Assembly: GCA_023014335.1 (NCBI GenBank)
Contig: JAECYW010000002.1
Location: 2,542,001 to 2,606,000, forward strand
Reading direction: 5' to 3'
Length of the DNA: 64,000 nucleotides
Source: Galerina marginata
Lineage: Eukaryota; Basidiomycota; Agaricomycetes; Agaricales; Galerinaceae
Shown: piece after piece, positions 23,161 through 34,836 of the stretch
Layout of the letters: the number at the start of each line of letters is the position of its first letter
How positions within the stretch are numbered: position 1 is the first letter of the stretch
Translations under genes and position numbers: made by a program
Notes under the pieces: generated by a model
Databases searched by the model: none
Told to the model about the DNA's origin: nothing
The model's input: only the letters and a program-made list of their open reading frames with translations

Positions 23161-25932
23161 TTAGAACAGGGACTGTTGGATGCTGCTGCCAGCAATCCCT
23201 CCACTCGGTAAACTGACAGTCATGGACACCGCTTTGGATGAGGAGGTCCACCCAGAAGGAATGGTTCCTGATCCGAGAGTAAAGTTAAGGATCAGAGAAG
23301 TGAGGGATTGGGTGGGATCGGAAAGGGTTATCGACCATGTGTTGAGATTTAGTATAATAATGCTATTCCCATTCGCCTTCACGGTGAGGGCCGCGGTTCC
23401 CGATGCAGCTGAAGGTATTGTCACTGAACCACCGGCGTCAACCCAATAAACGAGCATAGCAACGTTATGAGAAGTGTCCAGCAAAGCAGATATGCTGCCA
23501 TCATTCCGGACAGAACGCAGCTTGGACGCTGCCAATTTCTGTTGGAAAGAGGCCTGAGTTGTCGCAGGAAAGATAGTGTAGGAAATAGCGGTAGCGGTGT
23601 CGATGTGGTTGAGCCAGGCCGCGAACATACTGACGGTGGCGGGTGGTTGCAAAGACGATCCGATTGACTGCCAGGATCCTGTGGTCGTGGCGAGGGATAG
23701 AGAAAGGGATGTACTTGGATCGGAGGTATTGAAGGCGTAACCAATTCCACCGTGCCAAAGGGACGCCGCTGAGGAAAAGTTGCCACTGGTACTTTGCACG
23801 CCATTAACAAACGCAGGCCCATCTTGCCTTCGTTGATCAAGGACTGAGAACACAGGGCCAGTAGTGGTGGATGTTAGACGTGCCAGCATCACGAATTGGA
23901 CATCGTCATTAAGGAAAAACCACGTCTTTCGCCAGTTGAGAGTTTTGGTTGTTGGGGTTTCGTAACGCATGGCCGCAACTCCGATTGTTCCATCGGAAGC
24001 CCCCCCAACGAAAGGTTGAGTGCCCGTCTTCCGTGCGGTATTACAATCCAGGGATGTCGCACCGTAGTCGACGGTGATCCCAGGCACCAAGTTCCAATCC
24101 CAGGCTGCGAAAATATCTTCATATTCATTTCCTGTAAGGTAGTTATAGACTGCTCCGTCTGAAAGATGGAAACCGAAAGGATTCTGTGTATTGACGCATT
24201 CTGTGTTCTGTGTTCTCTGAGAGAACATTCTCAGTGTCGTCACATATCCGGTTCCTCGCTGAACCTATCAAATTATACGAAAATGGAAAGTTGCTAGACC
24301 TAGACGAGACTCGGTCACATACCATATAATCGTTGGCGTAGAACATACGATTACCATTCAGCAAGGCTGCGTTGGCGCTGGTAGAGCTCGAAAAGAGAGC
24401 ATTAAAAGCTTGAGTTATTTCGGGCGAACCCCAGAGCTGGCCAAGGGCTTGCATTTGAGTGAGATTAGTTTTGATGCTTGCGGTAGCTCTGCAGATTGAG
24501 AATGAAAAAAGGCTCGTTTCATGTGTGAGGACGCGTACTGATCATCGGCCACAGGTAAAGTGATAAATCGTCCTAGCACGGACTGAATAGAATAGGCATA
24601 TATAGATGGTCGTTTTTATAACTGAAAGCTCACATAATCCCAGTGTAGGACATTAGTGACAACATTGCGGAAAATCATCCATTGATTCGCAAGCAGCAAG
24701 GTGATAAAAGCTGAACGGGATGGAGTTGGAGCCTGAAACACAGTCCCAGCGGCTGTAAGTTCGAGGTTATATAGGTCGTTCGCACTGAAATGTCATGAAG
24801 TGACCGCAAATAAGAGTATTGAGAGATGTAACGCACTAATCCTTTCCTAAAGATGAACGCTGAGCAATTGATATTAGATGTCCTTTACATGCCGATCGCT
24901 TACCATAATTTCCGTTGTAAAGTATTCCTGCATGTTGTCCTGTGGTATATAACAATTAAATAATTAACCGAGTCGGACGACATGGAGAACATACCAAAAG
25001 ATCCGTCTGCCCGAATCCCATCAACCTTTGACCCGTCTTTAATGGTGAGCTCTTGATGAACTCTGGTATAGGCATCAGAAAGAAGGGACGCGTTGGCAGT
25101 CGCTAGTCCTAGGTCTATTCCAATGCTCGCAATATCCAAGGTGTTCGAACCGGTGATTGCACTGACGCCATTTATACCAGTTTGGAAAGTTCCGTAGGCT
25201 CGGCTGGTTATTCGCTGGCATCCAGCAGATTCGGTAGCCGTTAAAGAGCCTCCAAGAAGCAGGCAAACTTGTCCAACCCATCCTGGTATCAAAATGACCT
25301 AGAAAAAAGTCTAGGTCACAGAGTGCGATGGCCCTTGAATGTAGGTTTGACCTACGTTTGAGTCCCAGTTGGTATTCCAAAATCCCGGTGTGGTGCAAGG
25401 ACAAGCTGAAGTACCTCCTGAGTCCAAACAAGCCGCCGTTGTAAAATCGTTTGAAAACCAGAAGCTCATCGCAAGATTGATAGAACCTCGCAATGATGCA
25501 CTACCGGACGAATTGGTCTGCATTTCGCAAACCACCATGCCAAGCAGCAGCAAGGGTATCTGTCAAAGCACAGGATATTACTTGGAGGACAATAATCTCT
25601 ACTGATGTTACTCACTAATCCGACTCCAATGAGACTGTGCTGGCCAACTGGCAGTCTGGGCACTGCAACCAGTCGTATAATCAATCTCGGAGTCTGGCCA
25701 CTTCCCATTGGGTCCAAGGGTCGACAACCTACATGAAGTATAAAGTTGACTGCGGTAACAGCAAAAATTTGAACATGATTACCAGGCAGAAATGGAGGTT
25801 GCTCCTGTAGTACTACCAACGATGACGGAAAGCCTTTGCTGAGCAGCGAAGGCCAATATCATCGCTAGAGACGAGAGAGGTTTGTGCTAAGAGCACTGAG
25901 AGCGACAATAGAGCAGCTGTAATTTGCTTCAT
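23161..25932 (-). CDS. Polysaccharide lyase family 8 protein, copy B (secreted)
   Basis: Starts at MKQITAALLSLSVLLAQT, a signal peptide. It has the same order of blocks as copy A: LGPNGKWPDSEIDYTTGC, AAAWHGGLRNADQFV, NTNWDSN, DGSFGQHAGILYNGNYG with the catalytic His and Tyr, NGNRMFYANDYMV and LTGNEYEDIFAAWDWNLVPG. The C-terminal sheet domain begins at about VGGASDGTIGVAAMRY and ends SLPSGGIAGSSIQQSLF. At least nine introns are shared in position with copy A by eye, for instance between DGSFG and QH. The two are tandem paralogues, clearly diverged. Frame breaks of one extra base appear near 25880 (in or just after the signal peptide) and near 25504, where TAG follows QFVR. Function as for copy A. 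Confidence 0.86.
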
Positions 25933-26566
25933 ATTCGAGTGGGGAAGAGAAGGGGCTTCCTGTTCGCTATTTGTACTAAACCTGGTAACAGCATGATCAA
26001 CACCTCTGGAAGCCTTGTGGTTGATTATCAGCATGCCATGCCGAGCTCAAAGTTGACTCCTCCATCCTGAGATTGGAAGAAGGAATCGGGCTTGGGAGAT
26101 AAATTCATGACACGTATGGTTCTGTTCGAGTCAACGTCCCTTCTGCGTTCTGACAGTCGAGCAAAAGAGCGGCTTCCTCGACAGGACGGTGTATGTTCGG
26201 ATTAGCGCTCCAATCGCAGGAGCCCATCAAAGTTCCGACACCCAGTGGAGGTCGATATTATTGTCCATGGCAGGCGGCACGAGATAAGGAAGTCGCTGAG
26301 ACGGTAAAAGTTGTTAGCTACAAAGAAGAGAGTCACTTTTTAGATCAAGGAGACGGGTAACGAGGACCGTGACTCAGGTATAAGTAAGTCATGCTGATGT
26401 GACTCGTCGCGCCTCCTGCCTGAAAATTTAAGCGTGACAGACGCTTTCAGACATTTATCTCAAGTTCCAAATTTGTTCTATGGACTGAGATAATTATTTG
26501 GGTAAATACGTTATATAAAGCCCTTACAGAGAATGTTGTCGACGCTACATGAATCCGAATGTCTGT
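25933..26566. other. Intergenic region upstream of PL8 copy B
   Basis: Holds the promoter of PL8 copy B and the 3' end of the SUR7/PalI-like gene. No gene or repeat was recognised. Confidence 0.4.
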
Positions 26567-27538
26567 TCAAATCTGCTTCGTAGCGGTTACGTTGAGCTTT
26601 GTGAGGGATGTGATGATGGGAACCGCGTAAAACGCGTAGGCCACCCAAACCACTTAAGCCCGTGACGTCAAAACTTAAAAACACGGACAAGAAGACAACT
26701 TTGACTTACTTGTGAACCCGTTTCCGATCGTGGCAATCAACTCAGGGCCTTGTTGACCTTGTGCTGCAATGCTAGCATTAAAGTCCTGAACAGCCTTGCC
26801 AAACCACATCCGAAGAATGAGGAAAGATGTAATTCCTACTGTGAGCGTTTCTTCATTTTAGCACTGCACTGACAACTCCATTACAAAAGAAAGGATCCCA
26901 CCAATGATAAAGCCAAAAAAGCCGATCCATGCTGACAGGCGTGGTATAAGCGGTTTTTCCAGTATACCCGCCAATTTGGAACCCATTTTGTGGCGAAAAG
27001 ATATCGAGGTGAAGGTGATGAAGAACAATGCCGAGAAAGATATGGCAATGGCTATGAAAGCCGGCGTCGACGCAGTTGGGGCAGATAGTAAAAGATTTGG
27101 CGCACTACCGGGAAGAACAGAAAGGTCTAGATGACAGTATATATCAAATTCATCAAAGCAAAGCAAAGTATAATAAGACTCACTGTACTGTGGTGAGATA
27201 GTTGCATCCGTGCAGTTGATACTTGCAGCATTGTTCGCCCGAGAACAAGAACCTATGACCAGAACATGAATGAATGAACAAGCATAAAATTACGCATGCA
27301 GGTTTTACATACCTAGAACCCCCAAAAATACGCTTGGTCCGTCAATTCCCTTAGATGGACCAGGCTGGAGGAGCGCTGTGGATGGTACCACCATCAAAAG
27401 AGAGACTTGATCGTGAAGCAATAGCGTTGGGGCAATGAAGGCAAAAAGAGACAGTATTATTGCTGTTAGAGCCAGTAGCGGTGCGAGGTAAAGAGTGACG
27501 GCTTTTGAGAGACCCGCAATCATGATATCCAACAACAA
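26567..27538 (-). CDS. SUR7/PalI-like four-helix membrane protein
   Basis: The first exon encodes two possible starts (MLLDIMIAGLSK) and a long hydrophobic helix ALTAIILSLFAFIAPTLLL. It is followed by an extracellular-type loop with GSCSRANNAASINCT, a Cys-containing segment resembling the G-xx-C-xx-x-C loop of SUR7/PalI proteins. Then come two more helices (AFIAIAISFSALFFITFTSI and a Gly/Phe-rich one ending SFVMEL) and a last helix after an intron (VWVAYAFYAVPIITSL). The C-terminus is short, TKLNVTATKQI. Such proteins sit in eisosomes or act in ambient-pH signalling; which applies here cannot be said. One join, just after SFVM, does not close in frame by one base. Confidence 0.6.
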
Positions 27539-27978
27539 TTAAGTCGTAAAAAGAAGTCGTAAATGTCGACTCGCGACAGAGTGAAAAGGGAAAGTAAGGA
27601 GTAGGGAAAGTGTCATCCGAAAGGCGAAACCCATTTTATATCTGCCTTGCCGTTGCTCCTCTATCGAAGAATGCAAAGTTGAATTTGAAGAACAAAGAGG
27701 TTGATCGGTTACATAAGCGTGTCATTGTCTGCGGTTGGGAGGGAGGGAATGAAATCAAATTGGAATGGAAGCAAGGGAGTTGCATGAATTGAACCATATT
27801 GTTTTCCAGGTCTGAAGCTTCAGCTTGAATACAGGGAAGGTAGAACAGGAGAGACGGTTGGGAGACAACGCAGTTGCCATATTGGGATAGCATGACAAGC
27901 ACGCCAAAACAGGCGTAAAAGTTTCTGGTGTAATTGTTGGCTGCTTCGAGTTCTATCATTGGCGCGCTATTGTACAAC

Positions 27979-30469
27979 ATGGATCATGAAAACAAGCAAA
28001 TTAATGCGATCGACGGCGTCGAAGACCTTGTCTTGCCCCCTGAGCTTCATAGACTATCGACTTTGTTGGACGAGAACCCTGAAAGCCTCGCCTCGGGGAA
28101 TCCTGTAATTCAGGCTGCTGCATTGGAGGCAACTAAACATATTTTTGACCTCTGTAAGTAGGATCATCAATGTTATCAGGTCCCTCTGAATCTCTGACAT
28201 CCCTCTGCAGCCGTACAAACCGAGGTTGCTTCTAGACCCCATATCCACGAAGCTTTTAACTTCCCTTGCACCGTCTCATGCACCGCAGACAAGATCTAAA
28301 TCCAGAGCCGAGTCCGAGAGACCTGCGTCCGCTGATGCTCAAAGAAATTTGTTTGACTTTACGCCTCTCAAATATCTCTTCGTGGACGGTATGGATGAAG
28401 AACAAGTTTGGGCACAATTGGATCTTCGGACAAAAACCATCTGTAGAATGCTCGATTTTGTTTTGGAAGGCGAATCTGCGGCTATCGACGACCAGGACGG
28501 GGATGACGATGAAATCAGTGAGGATGAAGACGAAAACCTGCGAAACGCTTTGAAAACCCTTGAAGAGGACGAGGATGTTGACATGGATGAATTTCTGGCC
28601 AGATATGGTCTGGACATCGGTGAAGGGTCCTCTGACTCAGAGGAGGATTACGAAAAATCAGATGATTCGGGCGAAATATCGGGTTCTGAAAATGCATTTA
28701 ACGAAGGAATTTCGCCTCTGAGAGATCCATCGTCGGATGAAGAGAGCGAGGCTGAAAACTCTAGGCCTACACCTGTAAAACGTCAGTCTAATCTCTTTCC
28801 AAAGAAGAAAAGAAAAGGCGGTCATCCAGAACTCGACGATGGATTCTTCATCCTATCGGAATTCAACGCAGAGACAGAATCGTGCAGAATCTAAATCATC
28901 TTCCAGAGGGCGTCTCGCGAGCGACGATGATTCTGAGGACGAGGACATGGACGTTGACCTGTTCGCCAGCATTGACCCCATTAAAATTTTTGACGAAGAT
29001 GACCTCGAAAACGATGGCGGTATGTACAACAGTTCTCAAACGGGAAGAATCCTACTCAATTGTTGAATCGCAGAGCTCTTTTATCGTGACTTCTTCGAAA
29101 ACCCGAGCTCATCCAGTGTGGCTTCACCAATTAAAACGAAAAGAACTGGAGGAAAATCTCAAGTTCACTTTCACGACCAAGTCCGCGTTAAGAAGATAAA
29201 GGCAACTGGGAAAAACAAATCTCTCTATGACGACGATATGGACGACGACAACGACTTATTTGACGGCAGGACAAATGGACTCGAGTTTAACCATGAAGAT
29301 GAAGAGGATGAGGAAGAACCAGATGATTTTGGAATGGGATGGAAAAATACTGGTGGCGACGATCCAAAAGGAAAATTCGAGAGTTCTTCGGACGGTTCTG
29401 AATCGGAGCCAAAATCGGAGCCAGAGGGCACAGCGACCATGCAACGCTTGAAACATGACTTGTTCGCTGATGATGATGAAGTTCAAGACGGTAAGTTACC
29501 CTCCTACTTTTTTCTTTTTTCATACTCATGATTCCGAAAGATTTAACAACGCATGAAAGAAGGATAACCGCACTACGTGAACAAATTACAGAACTAGAGT
29601 CTGAGAATGTCGCGCCAAAAGAATGGGTCCTTATGGGAGAAGCTGGATCACGCCAGCGACCCCAAAATTCCTTATTGGAAGAAGACCTCGAGTTTGATCG
29701 TGTTATGAAAGCTGTCCCTGTTACAACAGAGGAAGCAGTGAAGAGTCTGGAAGAAACTATCAAATCCCGTATTCTTGAAGGTCGTTTCGATAATGTCATC
29801 CGAATACGACCACTGGAGGACAAACCTTTCTTACCCTCGAGATTTTTGGAACTCCAGGATACAAAGTCGACACAATCGCTGGCGCAGATTTACGAAAATG
29901 ATTACATTGCCAAACAGACTGGGGACACTACCGACGATCGTGACGGAAAACTTCAAAAGGAGCATGATGAAATCACGCTATTATGGGACAAAATTTGTGG
30001 CAAACTCGATGCGCTTTGCAATGCACACTTTGTTCCAAAGCAGGTTAGTACTTCTTACGTTACCTCGACTTCTGCTTTTCTTATGGTCCCGAATAGCCTA
30101 AAGCAATGATATCTACCAGTCACGAATACACCCACTGCAACATTGGAGTCAGCTCTTCCTACCTCTAAGTCAACATCAACCATGCTAGCACCGGAAGAGA
30201 TTTTTGCCGCCTCCGCGTCGTCTTTACGCGCTCGTAGCGAACTTACGCCTGTCGAGAAACGCGCACTTCGGACTAAAGAGCGAAAAGGCAAGAAGCGACA
30301 GCGTGACGCCCTCGAGAAGAGTGTCGATAAATTTGCCAAATCGAAAGGAATCGGCGGTATCAAGAAACAGAAACAGGCCGCTCTTGCAAGTATTGTAAAA
30401 CATGGAAAGGGCGTCACCGTTGTCGGTAAGCAGGTTATAAAGGGCTCAAAGGATAAGCACAGGAAATGA
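27979..30469 (+). CDS. MPP10: U3 snoRNP protein MPP10
   Basis: Exons: 27979-28153, 28211-29019, 29074-29490, 29541-30043 and 30097-30469. Typical MPP10 blocks are FDFTPLKYLFVDGMDEEQVW, long acidic tracts, ELFYRDFFENP after intron 2, FADDDEVQD, and the helical EQITELESENVAPKEWVLMGEA. The segment LEFDRVMKAVPVTTEEAV follows, then NVIRIRPLEDKPFLPS and the C-terminal LAPEEIFAASASSLRARSEL. MPP10 joins Imp3 and Imp4 on the U3 snoRNA for 18S rRNA maturation in the nucleolus. The frame breaks three times by one extra base: near 28250, at about 28880 and at 30118. Each time the conserved sequence continues at once in the next frame. Confidence 0.93.
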
Positions 30470-30833
30470 GGATGTGCAGGTGTAGCGACGGTCCATAAAA
30501 TGGTTCATATCTCATGAACTGTAGCTGCATGACATCCATCACAGTCCAATCACAGTCGGGCCGTCCGTCTCAAGGTCTGTCTCGATTATAAAATGAGTTT
30601 CAAGTTGTCAAGTCGGGCTGGCTCGTATCATCACAAACTTAAAAGTGGTATATATATATGCTATTCAGCCTGAATCTCGTTGGCAACCCGTCTCTTCAAG
30701 GTTGATTGGTACCCGCGGGCGCTGGTCGAAGGCTATGTCGGAAGAGTCACGTGTTTCCTCAATATAAAGCATAGCCTGAGTTCACCGTGACCTTGACTTT
30801 GACCTCTCGAACACTCATCATCCTTCTCTCACA
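30470..30833. other. Intergenic region with SEC9 promoter
   Basis: Contains a CACGTG hexamer at 30748-30753, about 80 bp upstream of the SEC9 start. Nothing else was recognised. Confidence 0.4.
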
Positions 30834-32017
30834 ATGCCTCTCTTCAAGAAGAAGCCTGAAAGCCTCATCCCTCCTGTCTCTGAACCAAAGCAGTCCTATT
30901 CTTCTCCTAGTGTCGGTGGATCCTACAGATCTTCTTCTAGCACCTATGTCGCCAGCAGGGATGGCGATCCTTACATGAGCACAAACAGGCAGCCCTCCTA
31001 CGACAATACAGCAGATAATGCTTCTTTTGTCGATCCTTATAACAGAAACCGCGCAGTTGGGGATGTCTACACACGCGGTGGTGCTGAACTCGACAAGGAC
31101 CGTAACGAGCTGTTCTCTGGTTATAATCCTGCGAAAGGGGGCTCCGGCAGATTCTTCGATGGGCCGGACATTGGAAAGGCTCCGCCCCCTGGCGAGGAGA
31201 ACGACGAGGATATTGAAGGAATCAAGCAACAAACCCGCTTTGTCAAACAAGAGAGTGTCAACTCGACTAGAAATGCCCTTCGCATGGCTCGCGAGGCAGA
31301 AGAGACCGCGCGTAATACTTTAACACGATTGGGTGATCAGTCTGGTAAGTCATTTCCTTGAATATTGTTACATGAATCTGAAATGAGAGTCTAGAAAAAC
31401 TGGCAAACACCGAACGTCATCTCGATGTTTCTAAAGGTCATTCTCAACGGGCTGAGGATAAAACTGGGGAACTCAAGCAGCTAAATCGGTCTATTTTCCG
31501 GCCTGTCATCGCGTTTAACAAGGATGCCAAAAGGGCCTGCTCAAGATGCCAAAATCCAAGCTCGGTACGAAGAGGAAAGAGAAGAAAGAGAGAAGGCTAT
31601 GATGGATATTAGGGACACCCAGAACCGTCTAGGCAAAGCCGCAACTTATGGACGAGATGACGACGGAGAGGAACTTATCGGGGGCCGTAATCGCATGCGG
31701 ACCGCAGAACAATTGACTACCCGAAAGGACCAGCGCAAGCGTTATCAATTCGACGCCAATGCATCCGATGACGAGATCGAAGATGAGCTTGACGACAATT
31801 TGGATGAAATCAGCGACATGACCAAACGTCTCAAGGCCCTTGGTATGACTATGGGAGACGAACTGGACAAGCAGAATGGCAGAATCAAGAGGATTGAAGA
31901 GAAAACTGTTGGCCTCGACAACAGAATCTTCAACAACACTGAACGTGTAAGTAATAAACTATTTAAAGCAAAGAATTGTTTTCAATGCCTTCATTATAGC
32001 TTAAGCGAATCAAGTAA
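30834..32017 (+). CDS. SEC9: t-SNARE SEC9 (SNAP-25 family)
   Basis: Three exons: 30834-31344, 31395-31946 and 32000-32017. The N-terminal third is polar and disordered. Two Qb/Qc SNARE helices follow: one begins at about GIKQQTRFVKQESVNSTRNA and runs through LANTERHLDVSKGHSQRAED. The other spans DDEIEDELDDNLDEISDM to LKALGMTMGDELDKQNGRI, with the central glutamine in the expected place. The last exon adds only LKRIK. SEC9 pairs with exocytic syntaxins and synaptobrevins for vesicle fusion at the plasma membrane. No membrane segment or Cys palmitoylation cluster was seen, as in yeast Sec9. One extra base at about 31538 shifts the frame between NKDAKR and AQDAKIQARY. Confidence 0.92.
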
Positions 32018-32459
32018 TCGCTTCCGGCCTGTAAGAGCCTTCGTTGTCTATTATACCCGTTCGTCTTTCATTCTTGCCAAACTCCTCGGGAATCTTGCGC
32101 TGCCAGCGCCTTTTAACGGTTGGATACATATATTTATGGGATATCGTAGCGCTGCTTGGTTTCGGAAATTTACATTGGACTTAATATGACAACTATTGTC
32201 CTCACTACGTTCACATTGGCTTGCACATGGGCTGGATTAACAGAAGGACTGGTTTTACGGCCAAGCTTATATAGACCTCCTGTCAATTGACCAAAGAGTC
32301 AATTGTGAACGCGAGCAGATGGATCACGTGTATTTCACGTGACGAAAAGAACTTGAGGGCTTCCAAAGTTCCAATTTAGGGTGACCTTGATTTTCAAATT
32401 CTCCTCCACATTCATTCTCCACGACAGCGGACAAGGGACGTGTTTTCGCCTCCATCAAA
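32018..32459. other. Intergenic region with SRA gene promoter
   Basis: About 440 bp. It contains two CACGTG hexamers close together (see separate entry). No gene was recognised. Confidence 0.4.
32325..32341. promoter_or_regulatory. Paired CACGTG (E-box) sites
   Basis: Two perfect palindromic CACGTG hexamers at 32325-32330 and 32336-32341, five bases apart and about 120 bp upstream of the SRA-YDG gene start. CACGTG is the binding site of bHLH factors such as Cbf1/Pho4 and USF types. The close pairing suggests a real regulatory site, though no binding evidence exists here. Confidence 0.5.
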
Positions 32460-34016
32460 ATGGTTTCTTCCTATGAACTAAACAAGCAGGAGAATATCAG
32501 AAAGGTGTGTGCTCAGGTGAACTGCTTTGTTATGTTGCTTTGCCTGACCCTCCGAATCCCTCAGAACAAGGAACTGCTAATGCAACTAGGTTTTGACAAG
32601 CCACTTTTAGAGCCAATAGAAAAGGTCCTCCAAAAGCCGCCACCTGTTCCGAAGAAGAGGAGGCTAGTATCCTCGAACGAAGAAGAGGAACCAATATCTA
32701 CGAAAGCTCAACGCGTCAATTTCTCCGATTCTGCTCCAGAATCCGGACCGCGAAGGAGTTCTCGAAACGTGGGGAAAGTGATGGACTACAATAAAGAAGT
32801 GATAAAAGCGTCGCCTGTTCCCGTGGCCTATTCGAGTGGTGTGAAGACTTCTGACAACTCAGGACCAATGGGACGCGAAGATGGACCGCGTCAACATAAT
32901 CCGTAAGTCATTTGTTCCGTGTCAAATGCCAAAGTGTCAACCTACATCTGAACATAACGCCAGGAAAACTTATGGTCCTATTCCTGGGGTAGCTGTTGGC
33001 ACTTGGTGGGCAACAAGAGCAGGATGCAGTGCGGACGCCATCCACGCGTAAGGCTCGACTTACTTCTGACGCAGTCACTATTCTTATATTTTTATCTCGA
33101 AGGCCCTGGGTGGGTGGCATTTCAGGAGGCAGCCAAGGTGCTTACAGCGTAGCTCTTAGTGGGGGTTATGACGATGATGTGGATTTCGGGTATGCGTTGT
33201 GAGTTTTAAGTCTCCTTTTGTTGATTTTGATTTTGATATCGATTTATTCCAGTACTTATACTGGTTCCGGTATGCATCTCTCTATACTTTTATAATATCC
33301 ACTGACGAGTTCTTCCTGCAAGGTGGACGAGATCTCAAAGGGACCAAGAATGCCCCAAAAAATGTAAATTCCGTGGTGTCAGTCATTCCAGATGGGTAAC
33401 TTGATATCCCCTTAGCTTCGTACAGCACCTCAGAGCTCTGATCAAACCTTCGATAACAATGTAAGCTGGAATAATTGTCAGAGAGCTCATTCGCTCACAG
33501 GGATCGGGTATCTAGTTCAATAAGATGCTCTTGGTGTGTGGCTCGGATTCATAATCTTGCTGGCTTTAATTTACATCATAGCGCTCTTGTGAATCGAGGA
33601 AACCGGTACGCGTTATCCGCGGGTTCAAAGTGAAATCCCAGTACGCTCCAAGCGAAGGGTAGGACATAATGCTGTTCGATGTGATGTTCACCGTTGCTTA
33701 TTTCAATAGGTACCGTTATGACGGCCTCTATCGGGTAGAAAAGGCAGGTCCTTGCGCCTAGGATGTCTTACCACCGTTTTTGACAGTTTATATATGAAGG
33801 CCTGGCTTGAGAAGGGATTAAATCCCAAGGGATATCTTGTCTGCAAGTTCATTTTCAAGGTAAGGACCGCGGTCCTGGCTTTAAATATGCATCCTTATAA
33901 ATCTGAAATGCAGCGTCTGGAAGGACAACCTCCTCTGCCTGTTCGCGGTGATAGCGAAGACCAATGACGATGATCCGGTCAAAGACGAAGACGAAGAAGA
34001 AAATGATTCGGCATGA
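32460..34016 (+). CDS. SRA-YDG domain protein (UHRF1-like DNA-binding domain)
   Basis: Exons: 32460-32504, 32565-32902, 32964-33047, 33103-33198, 33253-33269, 33323-33363, 33416-33460, 33516-33533, 33582-33658, 33710-33743, 33800-33859 and from 33914. After a basic N-terminal part lies the SRA-YDG domain: GVAVGTWWATRAGCSAD, APWVGGISGG, DVDFGYAFTYTGSGGRDLKG, RKPVRVIRGFKVKSQYAPSE and YRYDGLYRVEKAW, then LNPKGYLVCKF. In animals and plants this domain flips 5-methylcytosine out of hemimethylated DNA. Fungal members have the domain without RING or PHD parts, as here. An intron after VEK appears to use a GC donor. The C-terminus ends at 33967 as read, or at 34016 in the next frame with an acidic tail (DDDPVKDEDEEEN); I favour the latter with a one-base error near 33950. 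Confidence 0.85.
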
Positions 34017-34836
34017 GAAATTAATATCTTTGCCCTACCGCACCCAGATCACCTGAATCCAATCCCGGACTATACCATTTTTCTGCATTATATTTGCTCT
34101 GCTGGTGCTAATACCATTTGTATATAGTTAATTTTCTCTGCATCTCACTTGTGAGCCATTTGCCTCCATTTGTCCGATACACCTATATTTTCTGTGTAGA
34201 TACCGTTCTTGGTTAGTCGTCTACCCCGCAGCTCTAAATCGGATCATATGTTAGGCCTCCACACTTCTCATGCGTGGCGGTCTTTCCTCGGTATCCAGCT
34301 TCTTCCCGTGAACGATAAATGGCAGCTATGATGACTCCAACGCACTCTGATTATTCTGTACAATGGATCATCCTCGGTCGAAATGAAATCGAGTATAACA
34401 CATTATTTTTAGCTTTTGCCTGCTGACCGTCCTTTATATGCAATATTTAGTAGCTATTCACTCACACATCCGAAATACTTCGGTCGCGTTGGAGGGGTGT
34501 ATTCTTCAAGTGCTTAGGTCCGACTCGGGGCCTTTTACGGAGGCCGTACCCCTCTCTGACCCCTGGTCAGCCTGCCCTAGGCGTTTGCGTTCTAATACTT
34601 CTCGTCGTTCACGTGTCTCTCGACCGTGACGACAGAACGCGACGACAGAAGCAGTTCGCTCCGGTCATGAACATTGTGGTTGGTACCCGTAGTCAAATGG
34701 TTGGTGTATGCTGGCTCCATTCCCGAAAAACAATCCGCAGATGACCTCGTGAAGAATATAAAATGTCCAGGAGACATAGTAAAATATCTCCAAGAAATCT
34801 GGATTCCCCAACTTCAATCCTTGCAAATCGACCAAA
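34017..34836. other. Intergenic region upstream of the loosenin-like gene
   Basis: About 0.8 kb. A CG-rich stretch at 34490-34640 has short inverted repeats (cgtcgttcacg with cgtgacgac). No gene was recognised. Confidence 0.35.

Noticed and set aside
19402..25932. PL8 genes as pseudogenes
   Set aside because: Catalytic blocks and splice sites are preserved in both copies, and the few one-base breaks are of the same kind as in essential genes of the window.
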